In this document: one piece after another, positions 1 through 13,700 of the stretch
How positions within the stretch are numbered: the stretch's first letter is position 1
Layout: each line of letters starts with the position of its first letter
Source: Chondrosia reniformis
Taxonomy: Eukaryota > Porifera > Demospongiae > Chondrillida > Chondrillidae
Direction: 5' to 3'
Length of the DNA stretch: 64,000 bases
Assembly (NCBI GenBank): GCA_947172415.1
Contig: OX359199.1
Coordinates: 1,638,001 to 1,702,000, forward strand
Position numbers and translations under genes: made by a program
Notes under the pieces: model-generated
Database searches by the model: none
Told to the model about the DNA's origin: nothing
The model's input: only the letters and a program-made list of their open reading frames with translations

Positions 1-2323
1 CCTAGTCCTCCATTAACAGAAGATGATACTGTTGGAACACCTCCATCTCAAATAAAGAAGAAACCTCCACCAGCCCCTCCACCCAGAGATGGAAGCCAGC
101 TGACTCATAAACTAGATGCCGAAGCTATTAGACGGGAACCTTCAAACAGTCCCCCAAGGTCCCACCCCACTCAGTTGGCGGATGCACACCAAAGTCCACC
201 CACCCGACCATTATTTAAGAAGCCACCCCCACCAGTGGCGCCTAAAAGAGGACAGCCCTTGGTCACAAACCAAAATGCCTCTTCAATCCAACCTAAACCC
301 AGTAATATTCCTTTGACTCCATCCTCTCAGAGTGTTAAGGTTACTGTAACAAATTCATTGCAGTCTTCACCAACTGCCTCCCAGCCACTAGTATCACAGA
401 CGGATGGAGCATCTTACTTACAGAAAACTGAAAAAATGGAATCTTTTACAAAGTTACCCACAGTGAGTCAAGTTGTACATCCTACCAGGCAAGGCCAGCC
501 TCCAGCTGAACCTATTTTCAGGCAGCCTGAGCCACCATCTAGGCAGCCTGATCCTCCTCTAAGACACCCTGATCCTCCTCCAAGACACCCTGATCCTCCT
601 CCAAGACAACCTGAGCCACCATCTAGGCAGCCTGATCCTCCTCTAAGACAGCCTGATCCACCATCTAGGCAGCCTGATCCAACATTTAGACACCCTGATC
701 CTCCTCCAAGACAGCCTGATCCACCATCTAGGCAGCCTGTTCCTCCTTCAAGACAGCCTGATCCTCCTTCAAGACAGCCTGATCCTCCTTTAAGACAGCC
801 TGTTCCTCCTCCAAGACAGCCTGAGCCACCATCTAGACAGCCTGAGCCACCATCTAGACAGCCTGATCCAACATCTAGACAGCCTGATCCTCCTCCAAGA
901 CAGCCTGATCCTCCTCCAAGACAGCCTGTTCCTCCATCTCGATACCCCAATAATGCTCCCCAGCTTCCCGAGCAGTCACCTAGATTCCCAAATCAGGAAG
1001 TAACTCCTTTAAATCTTCCCTTTGGAGAGGTTCGTAATTCCTCTTCTGTGGTTGGTCATTCCCATGAATTCAGTAACTATCCGTGGTTCCATGGTAAAAT
1101 TTCAAGAGATGAGGCCCAAAAACGACTGGCTGATGTTGGATTAGTGAATGGGTATGTTATCACTACTGTGTAATGTTTTAACTTTAGTGCATCATTCTGA
1201 TTTTGTTGTCATTTCCTCATTTTTCAGGGTATACTTGATTAGAGAGAGCAGTACAGTAATTGGTTCCTATGTTCTTACTATGTTTGCTTATGGTACATTC
1301 AGAAACTTTCAGATTCAAAGAGTAAGTTCGCTACTTTGTTGGCGAATGGATTGTCCATCAGCATCGAGTACCAGTGTTGTTATGACATGCTATAAAACTA
1401 CGTACATACATACGTACATATACTGTAGTAATATCCAGTGGTGTTTATTATTTGCATATACTGTAGTAGAGTGCCATTCTGGTGACTAACATTTAGTTCT
1501 AGCTAACTATTAAGCTTGTTCATAAAATTTTGGCCTAGCATGGCCAGAGAGTTTCCCCTGCCAGAGTAGTCTAGATAACAATTGCACTGAATATATGTAC
1601 GTACATTAAAATACTGCTCCTTCAAGTAGGAATTTACGTATATACTAACTCATTTGAGCCATTTAGTCCCAGGCTGCCATTTTGGCCCCGGGCTGCCATT
1701 TTGGCCCCGGGCTGCCATTTTGTCCCGGGCTGCCATTTTGTCCCAGGCTGCCATTTTGCTCAAGGTTGACATTTTTATTTTGTTGATCACCCCAATTACA
1801 CCACATGGGCTGATGCGTCAAATGCAAGTAATACATAATGAGTCAGTTTCATACAGTTTACTTGACTGTCTTATAACATTTGGAATGATCAAATGAGGCA
1901 CCCTTCCTCAGTTCGGTTTAAGGAACACAGATCAATCTTTTGAAAGGATCATCTTTTGACTTTAGAGCATGCAGTTTTGTTTTCTCTTCTTGGTTGTCAG
2001 TCGTTTCGTCCCCGAGGGTCTTCGTTAGTGTCTGATGTTGGTCTGCAGGTGTCTACTTTTACTATGCTTTTACTACGCTCTAAACGTCGAAAGATGACCC
2101 TTTCCAAAGATAAGTTTGATGCAGTTAGAAGAAATCCTTATTCTATTATATTAATACTGTTCAAATAATTTATTTTCTATAGGGTGTGTTGTCACCTGGT
2201 AATGATGTCTTCTTTATTGATGATGGACCTCGCTTTACTGCAATTAATCTTCTACTAGAGCATTATGCCAAGGATGCTGACAGAATGCCTTGTTCTCTTA
2301 CCAGATGTGCTACTCGACCGTGA
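1..2323 (+). CDS. Proline-rich SH2-domain adaptor-like protein, 3' part
   Basis: The frame is open from base 1, so the gene begins outside the window. Model: exons <1..1151, 1228..1321 and 2183..2323 (donors GTATGT and GTAAGT; acceptors TTTTTCAG and TTCTATAG), giving 461 visible codons. The first ~310 residues are low complexity and Pro-rich, with a KKKPPPAPPPR-type candidate SH3 ligand near the start and then about 22 RQPDPP-like hexapeptides. An SH2 domain follows: YPWFHGKISRDEAQ at the N-edge, YLIRESS (FLVRES equivalent with the phosphotyrosine-binding Arg) in exon 2, and the second half in exon 3 up to a stop 40-odd residues on. SH2 domains bind phosphotyrosine peptides, so a cytosolic adaptor role is inferred. 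It is convergent with RTK-A, but nothing proves that they interact. The exact family is not recognised. Confidence 0.85.
537..945 (+). repeat. Coding minisatellite, 18-bp units (RQPDPP hexapeptide)
   Basis: About 22 in-frame 18-bp units encode RQPDPP, RQPEPP, RHPDPP and RQPVPP variants inside the SH2 gene. The units differ by scattered substitutions, including D/E/V at position 4, and no unit breaks the frame. The reverse strand is also open across the array, which is a by-product of the period being a multiple of three. Confidence 0.95.
1665..1762. repeat. Intronic tandem repeat, ~19-20 bp unit
   Basis: About five copies of a GC-rich unit of the form GTCCCGGGCTGCCATTTTG lie in the last intron of the SH2 gene. 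The unit is much richer in G+C than its surroundings. No function is visible. Confidence 0.85.
1935..2150. mobile_element. Palindromic MITE with GAAAGGGTCATC-type ends
   Basis: The ends form an inverted repeat around GAAAGGATCATCTTTTGAC on the left and its complement on the right, followed by the tail GATAAGTTTGATGCAGTTAGA. The same terminal motif and tail recur near 26262-26330, 28905-29030, 42085-42150 and 44765-44890, so this is a dispersed family. The middle carries, on the minus strand, a hairpin motif CTAACGAAGACCC...GGGGACGAAACG that resembles a broken hammerhead core. Non-autonomous; no ORF. Confidence 0.7.
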
Positions 2324-2987
2324 ACTTATTTACGTATATATATTATACACAAATATAATTCTTTTGCATTTACTATATAGAACAAAGAAAACTTTGTTTG
2401 CTATTGTAAATATGTATTTTGAGACGCCTTATATTATGTTATTAATTAGTACGTATAAAATTATTGCACCTATGTAATTAGTTATTCCTATACTAGCTAC
2501 ATACCTATATAGGATTGCAAGTCCAGACAGCAACTGACTTAAATTAATTATATATTCATGATCAGCTGCTTGGAAGGTGCATGTTATATAATTATTTTTT
2601 AAGCTGTCTTGAATGTGTGCAACTTCTAGAAAGATGGTAAAGGATGGTATACGTAGATGTCAGGGCCAGTGGAACAGAAGAATAAAGAGAGAACTCTTAT
2701 ATCTTCAAGCTCATGCATCCAAAGGCTTCACAGGCTATATGCATATGGTAGATTCAACATTGACATCAGTATATACATAGTATATAGTCTTTTAATTTGT
2801 ATTATTATAGCTTTGACAAATACATACGTATATATAATTGCAGTATTTTCTCTAAATCATACCATTAATTGGCTAATTAATGTGCACTTATAAAGTTAGA
2901 TAATTGTAAATGCAGTATTTCTTCTAAATCATACCATTTGGTTAATTAATGTGCACTTGTAAAGTTAGGTAGAAAATTAATTATCCT
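2324..2987. other. Short intergenic region between convergent genes
   Basis: AT-rich sequence between the stop of the SH2 gene (+) and the stop of RTK-A (-). It contains a short direct repeat (the segment ending TTAATGTGCACTTATAAAGTTAG is repeated about 60 bp on). No conserved gene was seen; both 3' UTRs presumably lie here. Confidence 0.6.
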
Positions 2988-5900
2988 TCACTGAAGCTTC
3001 ATATAAGGATATACTTCATACAGTTGACTTTCTATCAAAGACCGCACAATAGAAAAGGTGGGCCTGTCTTCCCTGTTCAGACTCCAACATTTCAACATCA
3101 GGTTATACCTAAATGTGAAACCAGTATATTATAGTGTACTGCATGATGACTATACAGCCATTGATTATCTCATATTTACAGAGCAGGCTACATAATCCGC
3201 TGCAATCAGTTCAGCCATTTTGGTGGAATATACTAATGTATTTTTATCTATGCATAAGACATTGTTGATGAAAAATGAAGCATTCACATTAGGAAAATGT
3301 AGAAGTTATATATGCATACGACTGAAGTTATCAAATAATGATGGTGGATTAAGTCTTATGAAAACTAGGAATTGACATCAAAAACAATGGTGGATGGCAG
3401 ATTTACATGTGGGAGGATCTTCTATATAGCTTTTTAATACAAGAATGTGTGCCGTTAGGTGGATAAAGTAATGATGGCTATAGGTGGAGTGTCCTGCATA
3501 TTTATAAATTGACCAGTTGAATGATTGAAACAATACATATTTATATGTACGTATGTGCAGGTACATAGTGACTCACAATCTTTCATCACATTGTGTAGGC
3601 ATTTTCAAAAAGTGAGAGGTCTTGACATGATTCAATATTTCAGCATTCTCCAAATCAGGATAGGGAAAATGCCCTTTAAAATATATTAAATTTCCATCAA
3701 TTATACAGTTGCACAATTCACAAAGGTCCTTGACTTATACATATAAGACTACTGGAAATTCTATATTTGTAATGACTACATGCATCACTATACTAACTTG
3801 ACCAACTATTGTATATGTATAGCTTAATTGGGACTAAAATAGAGATATCGATGGAAACAGATTTTTTACATTGAAACCTTTAAAAATGGATGTCCATTTG
3901 GTTAATAGGAACAACATTATAATCATATATACATGCTAGATTTGACCATTTGTGTACCACTAATTTTGACTGACATAAAGCTTGTACGGTATTAATTATC
4001 CCATTGATCATTAGTGTGTAGCTAACAGGCAGGAAAATATGGCAAAGCGTGTTTATTTGTTGCAGTCGGAAAAGGTTAAGTTAGTGTGGTATATAGTTTG
4101 AGTGGCCTGGTCAAATTCATGATCAAGCATCACTAGCAAAGAAGTTTGGCATTTCAAAGTCATGCACTTGAATAAATACAAATTGTGCACGGCAAATTTA
4201 CCACAAATTATGTGCAATAGCTAATTAGCAGTAAAAACAAGTGGGACAGCCAATTAATGGGAATTTCCCCTCTTCTCACACAGCATTATGATTAACAAAA
4301 ATGGCAGCCAGAAGTGGGATGGGAATGAGACTACTTATTAACCAGCTTCTTCTGTATAGCATTTCTCAGTATCAGTTACAATATGCATATATGCGCACAA
4401 ACTATTTACCCATATACTGTATAACATATACATATATATATACATGATTGCCCATTTCTGAGTCTATACTTATATTTCTGGTATACAAACTGCACATATT
4501 GCACTTTATTGATTTACCTTCACTAAATATCTCCCACAAAGTTACACCAAACGACCACCTGCATTAAAATAGAACAAGACTGCTCATTATATACTGTACC
4601 TCTTTCAGTAAGTATAAACTTCATTTGTTACCAGAATAATAATAGTGAAATAAAACTATGCACCCATAATACATATATAAATCATCAAATACACCTATTG
4701 AAAAACTATCCCATCTAGGTGACGCTCGTAACATCTAGGTGACGCTCGTAACATCTAGGTGACGCTCGTAACATCTAGGTGACGCTCGTAACATCTAGGT
4801 GACGCTCGTAACACCTGGGTGATGTTCGTAACACCTGGGTGATGCTCATAACACCTGGGTGATGCTCATAACACCTGGGTGACGCTCATATATAACACCT
4901 GGGTGACGCTCATAACACCTGGGTGACACTCATAACATCTGAGTGATACTTATATAAACTCTCTGAGTTATTATCTTACACATCGGAGGCCTCGCTATAG
5001 GTATCATTCTCAAATGCCTCAGGAGCCATCCATCGGAGTGGCTTAGAGTCAGTGGGAAGTGGTTCAGTCACGTCTTTCTTTCCTTCTTCAAGTTGACAAG
5101 CAAATCCAAAGTCGCATATCTTGACTATGTCAGAGCTGCTCAGCAACAAGTTACGACAAGCTAAATCTCTGTGCAGTACACCATTGGAGATCAGGTATTG
5201 CTGTAAATATATAGAATCATAGTGCCAATGAGACCCATAATTGGTTAACGGTCAACATTATGCAGTCAAGTAAGGAGATGTAGTGGAGATCAGGTATTGC
5301 TTTAAATAGAATTGTAATGTAAACTCACATTTATATTAGTCACAGGTGCATGTGTCATTTACATGATCCTGCCTTACCATTCCTCTAGCAACTTGAAGGG
5401 CGTATTTCAATAACTGACTAGTTTTAATAGCAAATTGAGGTGATATATTTGGATTTCTATTCTCTTCCAATTCCAGTTTCCTCAATCTTACATATGATTC
5501 CTGGATACTTTTAAAATTCAACAGAGTTACTTCTGAATGTTCCTCCTCTTGGAACTGTGAATTTGAAATATTAAAGTAATCACTGGAAATTATTACATTT
5601 AAGTGATATATCAAAATCGTATATGTATATATACATGTAAATATCAGTTTTGTAATAATAGAGGGTGTGAGGAGGCTACAGTTTACACAAATCAGACCGA
5701 GTACTCACAGTGAAAAGACAATTAAGTATATGTGTGTGTAGTTGTCTGTTTCAGCATTAATTACTGATTAAGACTGGTTGGAAGGTACGACGTATATGTT
5801 ATACAGTTGGAAATAAAAGCAGTGTGTTTTGTATTATAGCAAAAATAGGAAGCATGGTGAATGGTAACTCAGAAACAGATGCATGAAAAATCCAGATATC

Positions 5901-7677
5901 ATTTTCCTACATGCTATATGCCTATCCTGTAAAAGAGCCTATAGGGGAACTAAACCTGAAGAGAGCTTTTGGATGAGGATACAGGAGTTTTTTCTTCTCT
6001 CTTTTCCCTTCTTTCATCTTCTTCTCCACTTGGTCAGACAGCCGTTTCTGGGAATTCCACCCTTCATCAGTGATCCTGGGAGTCTTTGTCTTTTCTTTAT
6101 CTTGATCCTCTGTAAATCCTTGGCTGTTACACTGTTGCACATATACTTTGATAGTTGAACGCTTAGCTAGACAAATGGAGTCTAACGAGATATCTTCACA
6201 TATAAAAAGGCAACAGTTAATTCAACTCACTTTTACCTCATCTCCTTCAAACTCCTGTAATAAGATATAATACTAATGATAATCACAATAACATTATAAT
6301 ATAAACTTATCCATTATACAAAGCATTAGTAAAATGTCTAAATAAAGTTTAACAATTAATGTTGATTGCAGCTTACTAGTTCAATAAGCTATCCAGCTAA
6401 GGCATAGAGTCAATCTTGGATGGAACACGTTTGTATTTCCCAAGACAAGAGTTAGTTTGGGAGTATGTTTGTTTGTTACAGTATAAAAAGTACAGATTTA
6501 TAATCTATTTATCATAGTCCTAATGCAATTATTAATTACTTTTAAAAATGAATAAGTCAATTTAACTTACTTTCGCAAAGGCACTTTGCCTAAGAATCTC
6601 AAGAAAGTTTCCGCAGTTTACAAGTTCCATAACTATCATGGCAGGAGCTTTCTCCAATTGAACACCAACAAGATGTACAATATACGGACACAAATCATTG
6701 GATAGGTTCTTCATAACTTTAGCTTCATTTACAAATGAGGCATATTGGTCTTCATCAGCTGCATCTAAAGTTACCGCACATGCATGCATATGAAAATATA
6801 TACCTTATAGCAGGAAAATTAGCGAGGTTTATTGTTCGCGATTTTCACGATTTGACCAAATTTGCGAAATTAAAACCATGAAATGTTCGATTTTGTATGA
6901 AGTGTGGTATAATTAATATATATCACATATGACTTGAATCAATTGTAAAGGTGATGATAAGTAAACATGAGTAGGCCTACTGGTGATATAACATTTATCA
7001 CTAGTTCAAGTGTGAATATAAGGTTTGTAACACCCCAGATATCACCAGGTTGCCCTGGTAACGTGATATATTAGCCATTATCTCATACTTCCACTAAAAT
7101 ATATTTACTCCACTCCACCTCTGCTTTGTATTATATTTTGGCTATAGCGCCTTGCCTCTGGGTTATAACTATATATTACATGTACATTACATATATACGT
7201 ATATACATATGTACATAGTGTGAGTATATATGCTAAATTTGTATACTGTTTTAACTAATACTATGTCCATTTTTCTAATGATAAACCCACCATTCAGCAG
7301 CTTAACTGCAACTCCTTGTTCTGTGTAATTTTTGAAATTAGTTAGTTTTGTTGGAGTAGATAAGGGACACTTTACTGTACAGTAATAAACAGATGAAAAG
7401 TTTCCGCTTCCAAGAAGTTTGAATTTTTGAGAATTAAACAGTTTAAAGGGAATCATCCATCTGTCCACTTCAGGAGGAATCTTAGTTTCCAGATAACTAT
7501 TGTAGCTGTAATTATTAGGATCAAAGAGGTGCTTGGATGTTGTTAAACTCAACTCCTACGAATACAGAGTTTTAAAACATTGTACACTATATTGATGTTA
7601 ATATTTCCTAAAATAGCCCTTATAATATTGTTAACATAAAAATGGATTTGATGAAATGTATGTATGTATGTATGTAT

Positions 7678-7720
<43 letters not shown>

Positions 7721-10700
7721 AGTGCCCATGCATGTACATACATTGAGGTGTAGATAAATGCCAACCAGTTCCGGCTAAGGGGCATAGGGCCCGGGCTATA
7801 CCTGGACACTAATAAATCATTGCCACTTAAGGCTACCAAGCCGTCCGCCCAGGTACATAGCCCGACTGCCTGGGTGCATTAAGCCCTCGCCACTTAAGGC
7901 TACCAGGCCGCACTTCCCAAACAGTCACATACACAAGCACCGTATATATACATACATCTACTGATCACCATTCAATAGGACTTTGGTCTCCCAAACAAGA
8001 TCAGACTTGGGCTATAGATTGGTTGGTCAGGTGTATATAGTAACTCAGTCTCCTGTTGAATATTTCTATCTCATCATAGCCTTTGCAAAGTTACATATAT
8101 ATGAAGTAGTATACTAAGTGACCTTTGGTTCCACCCACTAGCTCATGAAGCTCCTGAGTAGACATGAGTGGGTGGGGAAAATCCAGAGTCCACATTTTAG
8201 GGATATTTGAGTGTAAGATCAGCTTATGATCTTAAAGTCCCCTATTCAAAATACTTGTTCCATATACATATATAGTACTTTTAACTCCCATTTCATATAT
8301 TACTGCACATGTGTATATAATGAAACATTTCTTACAGGATTTGGGTCAGAGCATTTTCTCTTCCACATGACAAGGGCAGCAATCAAAAGGAAGGCCACTA
8401 TTAATATAACAAATAATATTCCTACAACCACAGCTGGTACTATGATAATGATATTGTCATTTCCGGGTTGTTGTTGTTGAGGTGTTTGCCTCGTATAAGC
8501 TACAAAATTAAAACACATACAGAAGCAGTAGACAATTAAGTTATCCAAACAATTTTGGCATATAATATAATATAAACATGCCATACAAAGGTAACCATCT
8601 ATGCAGTTCTAAAGTAATTAGGGGGTTAGAATTATATATACTGTACACTATATGTGTATCTAACCACATACTTACAGTATATACATACATATACTTAGAT
8701 AGGTCATGCCAACATGCAGCACACTTACTATATGTTATAGTAGCTGGTCACATGTGCATGTACATATATCTCCATAATCAATACGTGTATGTTATCCGAT
8801 TTTTGTATGAATATTCAAACCTTCTTCAGAGCAATCCATACATTTTGCTTCTTTGTATCTGCTGAGACTGCATACTTTAAACTTAAAAAACAGTAAATTG
8901 TCTTGGCTTCCATTAAGATACCCAGAAATGTGACTTTTATTCACCAAATACGTGTACATCTGTGGACTTGATTTCTATTGAATTATGAAAATATTATATA
9001 TATATATATATATCCATTAAGATACCCAGAAATGTAACTTTTATTCACCAAATACGTGTACATCTGTGGACTTGATTTCTATTGAATTATGAAAATATTA
9101 TATATATATATATATCAATCATGCAAGGATGAGTGGGATGTACACCAATCGTAGGGATGATAGTTTTAGTGTTATTCAGGATAGTAATGCGAGCAGATTG
9201 AGGTGCTGGAACATAAGAATAATGAGTGGTAGAGAAGAGGAGTTGATCAACAAAACACGATAGATAATCCCCCCATTATCAGCTACTGTGTAACAGTACT
9301 TGCCATGAAAATGGGATATAAACAGATATGACAAAATTTCATTTCTATTGCATGTCAACATGATTTCATATTTATATAGATTATATACAGTGCCATATAT
9401 ATATAATATAATAATAGCAAACGATGTGTCATGAAACTATTGTACATGTGGAATGTTCACTTGAATATTCAGATATAGCACTGCTTAACTTGCTATTGAA
9501 AACAAGCATCATTCAAATTGCATTAAACTGACCATAACTGGAATATTTGCAAGCTTCACAGTCATTTTATTGACAGTTATATCCAGTTTATAAGCTGATA
9601 GCCCAGTATCTGGTATAGGTTTGTCCCAGGTCAAAAGCATTCCTTCCTCATCTTCAGCTATGTTTAAATTTCTTGCTTTAGTAGGACAGTGAACTGAAAA
9701 ATAATTATAAAGTACACAATTCCCTACTGAAGAACTGCATATGCACCCATTATTAAAATATATATCTATATACCATGAAACCTTCCTTATTCAGGACCCA
9801 ATACCAAGGAGTGTCAATAGATTTAAAATTGCCTGTAACTTAGAAATTTTATGCTCCATGATAGTATATACAGTATTTGATTAAATTATTATCATCATCT
9901 AAATCAATGAAATAGCCCAACACTTTCTTTTGCTTTTCATTGTGCTTGGTACCATAATTCTTAAATAAGTTACAAAATTACTTCTTGTAGTTTACACGTT
10001 CGAGAAACCGTTGAATCGAAGGTGCCGTTTTGAGAATTGCTTTACGAAGATGGCAAGTATTTTGAACAAGAAAGCCTTCCTACGAGCAAAGAGACTGGCC
10101 TTGGAGATGTTGCTACGAAAGAAGCAAATGCTGCTGTTGAAAAAGTCCTGGAACAGGAGCGCAACGGAGGCAGAAAGAGAAAGTACATGCACTTCACCTT
10201 GGAGCAGAGAGCAAAGATAGGAAGATATACTGGAAACACAAGTGCATTAAGACATTTCAGCAAAGAATTCCCAAGCCTTGGAGAAAGCACAGTTAGACTT
10301 TTCAAGAAACAGTAACTAGAAGCACACCAGAAGGATGGGTCTTCACATGAACTACCAACAAAGAAACTGCATGGGAAGGCCACTAGCGTTTACAGAGCTG
10401 GATGGGAAGGTACAGCAGTACATATGATCACTTAGAGCAGCTGGGACTCCAGTCACAGCAAGGATTGTCATGGCTTCTGCTGAAGGCATTGTGAGAGCCA
10501 CTGATTGCACATTGCTGCAGGAAAATGGAGACCACATACACTTGACTGAAGCCTGGGCCTATTCACTTCTCTTTTGTGATGCAGAAGGCTTCCACCAAGA
10601 CCAAGACTTCACTCTCACAGGTTGAGATTAAGGTAGCAAAGAAGGCTTATTTGAAGCAGATAAAGAGTGGTAGATGGCAAGATTCCACCAGAACTGTTGA

Positions 10701-13700
10701 TCAATTTTGACCAGGCTAGAGTGAATGTTGTTCCTGGTTCCCAATGGAAACAAGCTGAGAAAGGGTCATCACATGTTGAAATTGCTTGACTTGGAGATGA
10801 GCGTCAAATCACTATCGCTGTGGCTGGAACCCTTAGTGGGAATCTACTGCCTTTCCAAGTCCTTTATGAGGGGAAAACAGAGGGATACCATCCATCAGCA
10901 GATTTCCCAGAGGAATTTGATGTTTGGCACACTCCCAATCATTGGGCCAATGGTGAGACCTGCATAAGATTCATCACCAACATTGTACTCCCATACATCT
11001 GTGCAACAAGGAAGGAACTTGGCCTTGCTGCAGAACATATGGCACTAGTCATTTTTGATAGCTTTAAAGGCCACCAAGGAGAAGAAATGAAGTCACTTCT
11101 ACTGAAGAACAACATTTTATCAGTGGTGGTTCTGAGCAACTGTACAGATCATCTTCAACCTCTTGATTTATCAGTGAACAAGGCACTGAAGGACCATTTA
11201 AGAAGAAGTTTCCAGACCTGGTACTCTGAGTAGGTTTCAAAGCAGCTGAAAGAAGGAAGGAAACCAGATGAGGTCATAGTCGACAATTGACTTTCGTTTA
11301 TGAAGCTACTTGGAGCAAGATGGATGACTTCTGCTTATGATTATCTTCACTCCAACTCTACAATTGTTTGTGGTGGCTTTGTTGAAGCTGGAAGCATTGA
11401 AGCTTTGGAAGAGCAAGTTGAAGATGAAAATACAGATGAAGATGAAGATCCTTTCAAAGACCTTGATTAATAAACATCTGGAAATGCATTGCACAACATT
11501 GCATCATCTATGTATACATTCTAATTAACATACCAGTAGGTGTCTATGTATACTCACGCATGTGTGTATATATGTGTGTCCATATAATATACTTACAAGG
11601 AGCGCTCATATGATCTGTAAGTTTAGATGCTGAGTCTTTAAAACCTCTGCATGTTGTATTATAAGCTCTAGCTATTACCTAATGGTACAGTAAAGATATT
11701 TACTTATATATAATAGAATAAGGATTTCTTCTAACTGCGTTGAACTTATATAATTATCTTTAAGATGGCACAGCACATCTTTCGACTCTATGAGCATCTA
11801 AAAACACAGTTTGTCTTGGTAAATCTTCTGGTCGAACATTTCGACCCTGAGGGTATTCTTCATCGACTGATGGATAGGATTTTTCGGTGGTCTGTTTATA
11901 GATACATTTTTCCGCTTTTTCAGTTCCTGTCACATGATCCACACTTCCTGTCACCCTAATTTCCAACCGGCATTCCTAGAAACGTTTTTATGCTTTCTCT
12001 CCTCTCCTCCTGTTGGAGATCATGTGATAGGAAGTGTGGATCATGTGACAGGAATTGAAAAGGGCAGGAAAAGGTGTCTATAAAAGGACCACTGAAAATC
12101 CTATCCATCAGTCGCTGAAGAAGATCCTCAGGGTCGAAACGTCCGACCAAAAGATTTACCAAGACAAACTGCATTTTTAGACGCTCAAAGAGTCGAAAGA
12201 TGTACCATCTTAATGATATTCACTTATATTTAGAGAAAGACATCAATTACCATCATATTAACATATTTACAGTACAATTTACTACTTGAAGGAGAGAATT
12301 AGACTGAGATTAAAATTAACATTGAATATTAAAAGATTAAATAAAGAAGAAGGGATCACCAGGGGATTATATATCATGTTACCAGGGCAACCGGGTGATA
12401 TCTGGGGTGTTATAAACCTTATACAGTCCTACCTCGATTATCCAGACAGTGTTGGGCAGACGTACTTTCGGAGGATAATTAATATATATCACATATGACT
12501 TGAATCAATTGTAAAGGTGATGGTAAGTAAACATGAGTAGGCCAACTGGTGATATAACATTTATCACTAATTCAAGTGTGAAATATAAGGTTTGTAATAC
12601 CCCATATATCACCCGGTTGCCCTGGTAATGTGATATATAAACATATATACAGGCATATACTTGTGACATATACTTCTAATTATGATGTTTTAGAATACAG
12701 TTCAGTGCATGATGGACGCATGCAAGCAAAGGCAACCATTTATAATTAATTACTTCAAATCTATATCCATTATTCTTTGGAGGAATATCTTCATATATTA
12801 AATTTACAGTTCTACCATTCTAGAGAAATAAGCAGAGAAAAAATTAATAGAAAAATATACAAAATGAATGACTTTTTGCATATCAGATATATGTACAACA
12901 CAATCAAGTTGGGAGAAACGTACTTGAGTGCGATTGGTTTCAAGATTAGCTACTCTATTAAAACCGATGTCGCTAATCCATAAACTACAGACATATCTAT
13001 ATGCTTCATATTTTTGTGGCAACTCAATTTCCAAAGTCAAAGTGTAAGTATCTTTCTCTTCATCATACGTCATGCTTGAATCACTTATATTGAAGTTCAC
13101 CTTGTAATTGATGGGTACTATGGGGTCAGAATGAAGCAATATGACGTACAAAATACACATGATAATATATGCATGTGGAAAAAAGTTAATTGCACAATGC
13201 CTGGACAAAGTTTAGGTTTTATCAAGAAAATACATGAGCAATTGGTAAATATAACAATTCCAGTTACTTTATTACTTACAGGATGATGTAATGCATAATA
13301 TAATTATGAAAGTATATATAGGGTATTTTAAATTATTAACAATTATTATTAACTCTACATATTTAGTTTGAGTATGCAATTACCTGGATACTCTAGCTGA
13401 ATTTTTTCAGAAATATTACATTCATTCACTAACTGCACTTCTGGTGGAGAGTGCCCAATATTGTTCATATCGAGATCATGTAAATCCTAAAAAATCATTG
13501 ACATATATACGTATCATCATCCCAAATGCTGATTGAATTATTGGTATACATAACCCAGTGCATATAGAATTATTAATACATATTTTAATCTATTAATATA
13601 CTTATCTTCAAATTATTTCCTTAAGATGCCATAATAAGTACCAATCACCAAGAATAATAATAATACATTAAAGTCACCATCACGACAATCAATCAAATTG

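Noticed and set aside
9176-9361. Minus-strand ORF with an Ig-like GKYCYTVADNGG phrase
   Set aside because: It has no phase-consistent place between the exons at 9539-9693 and 8821-8959, and RTK-B/C have no counterpart; probably a chance or relic sequence.
11337-11528. Small plus- and minus-strand ORFs downstream of the pogo core
   Set aside because: They cover the acidic C-terminal coding of the dead transposase in the wrong frame.
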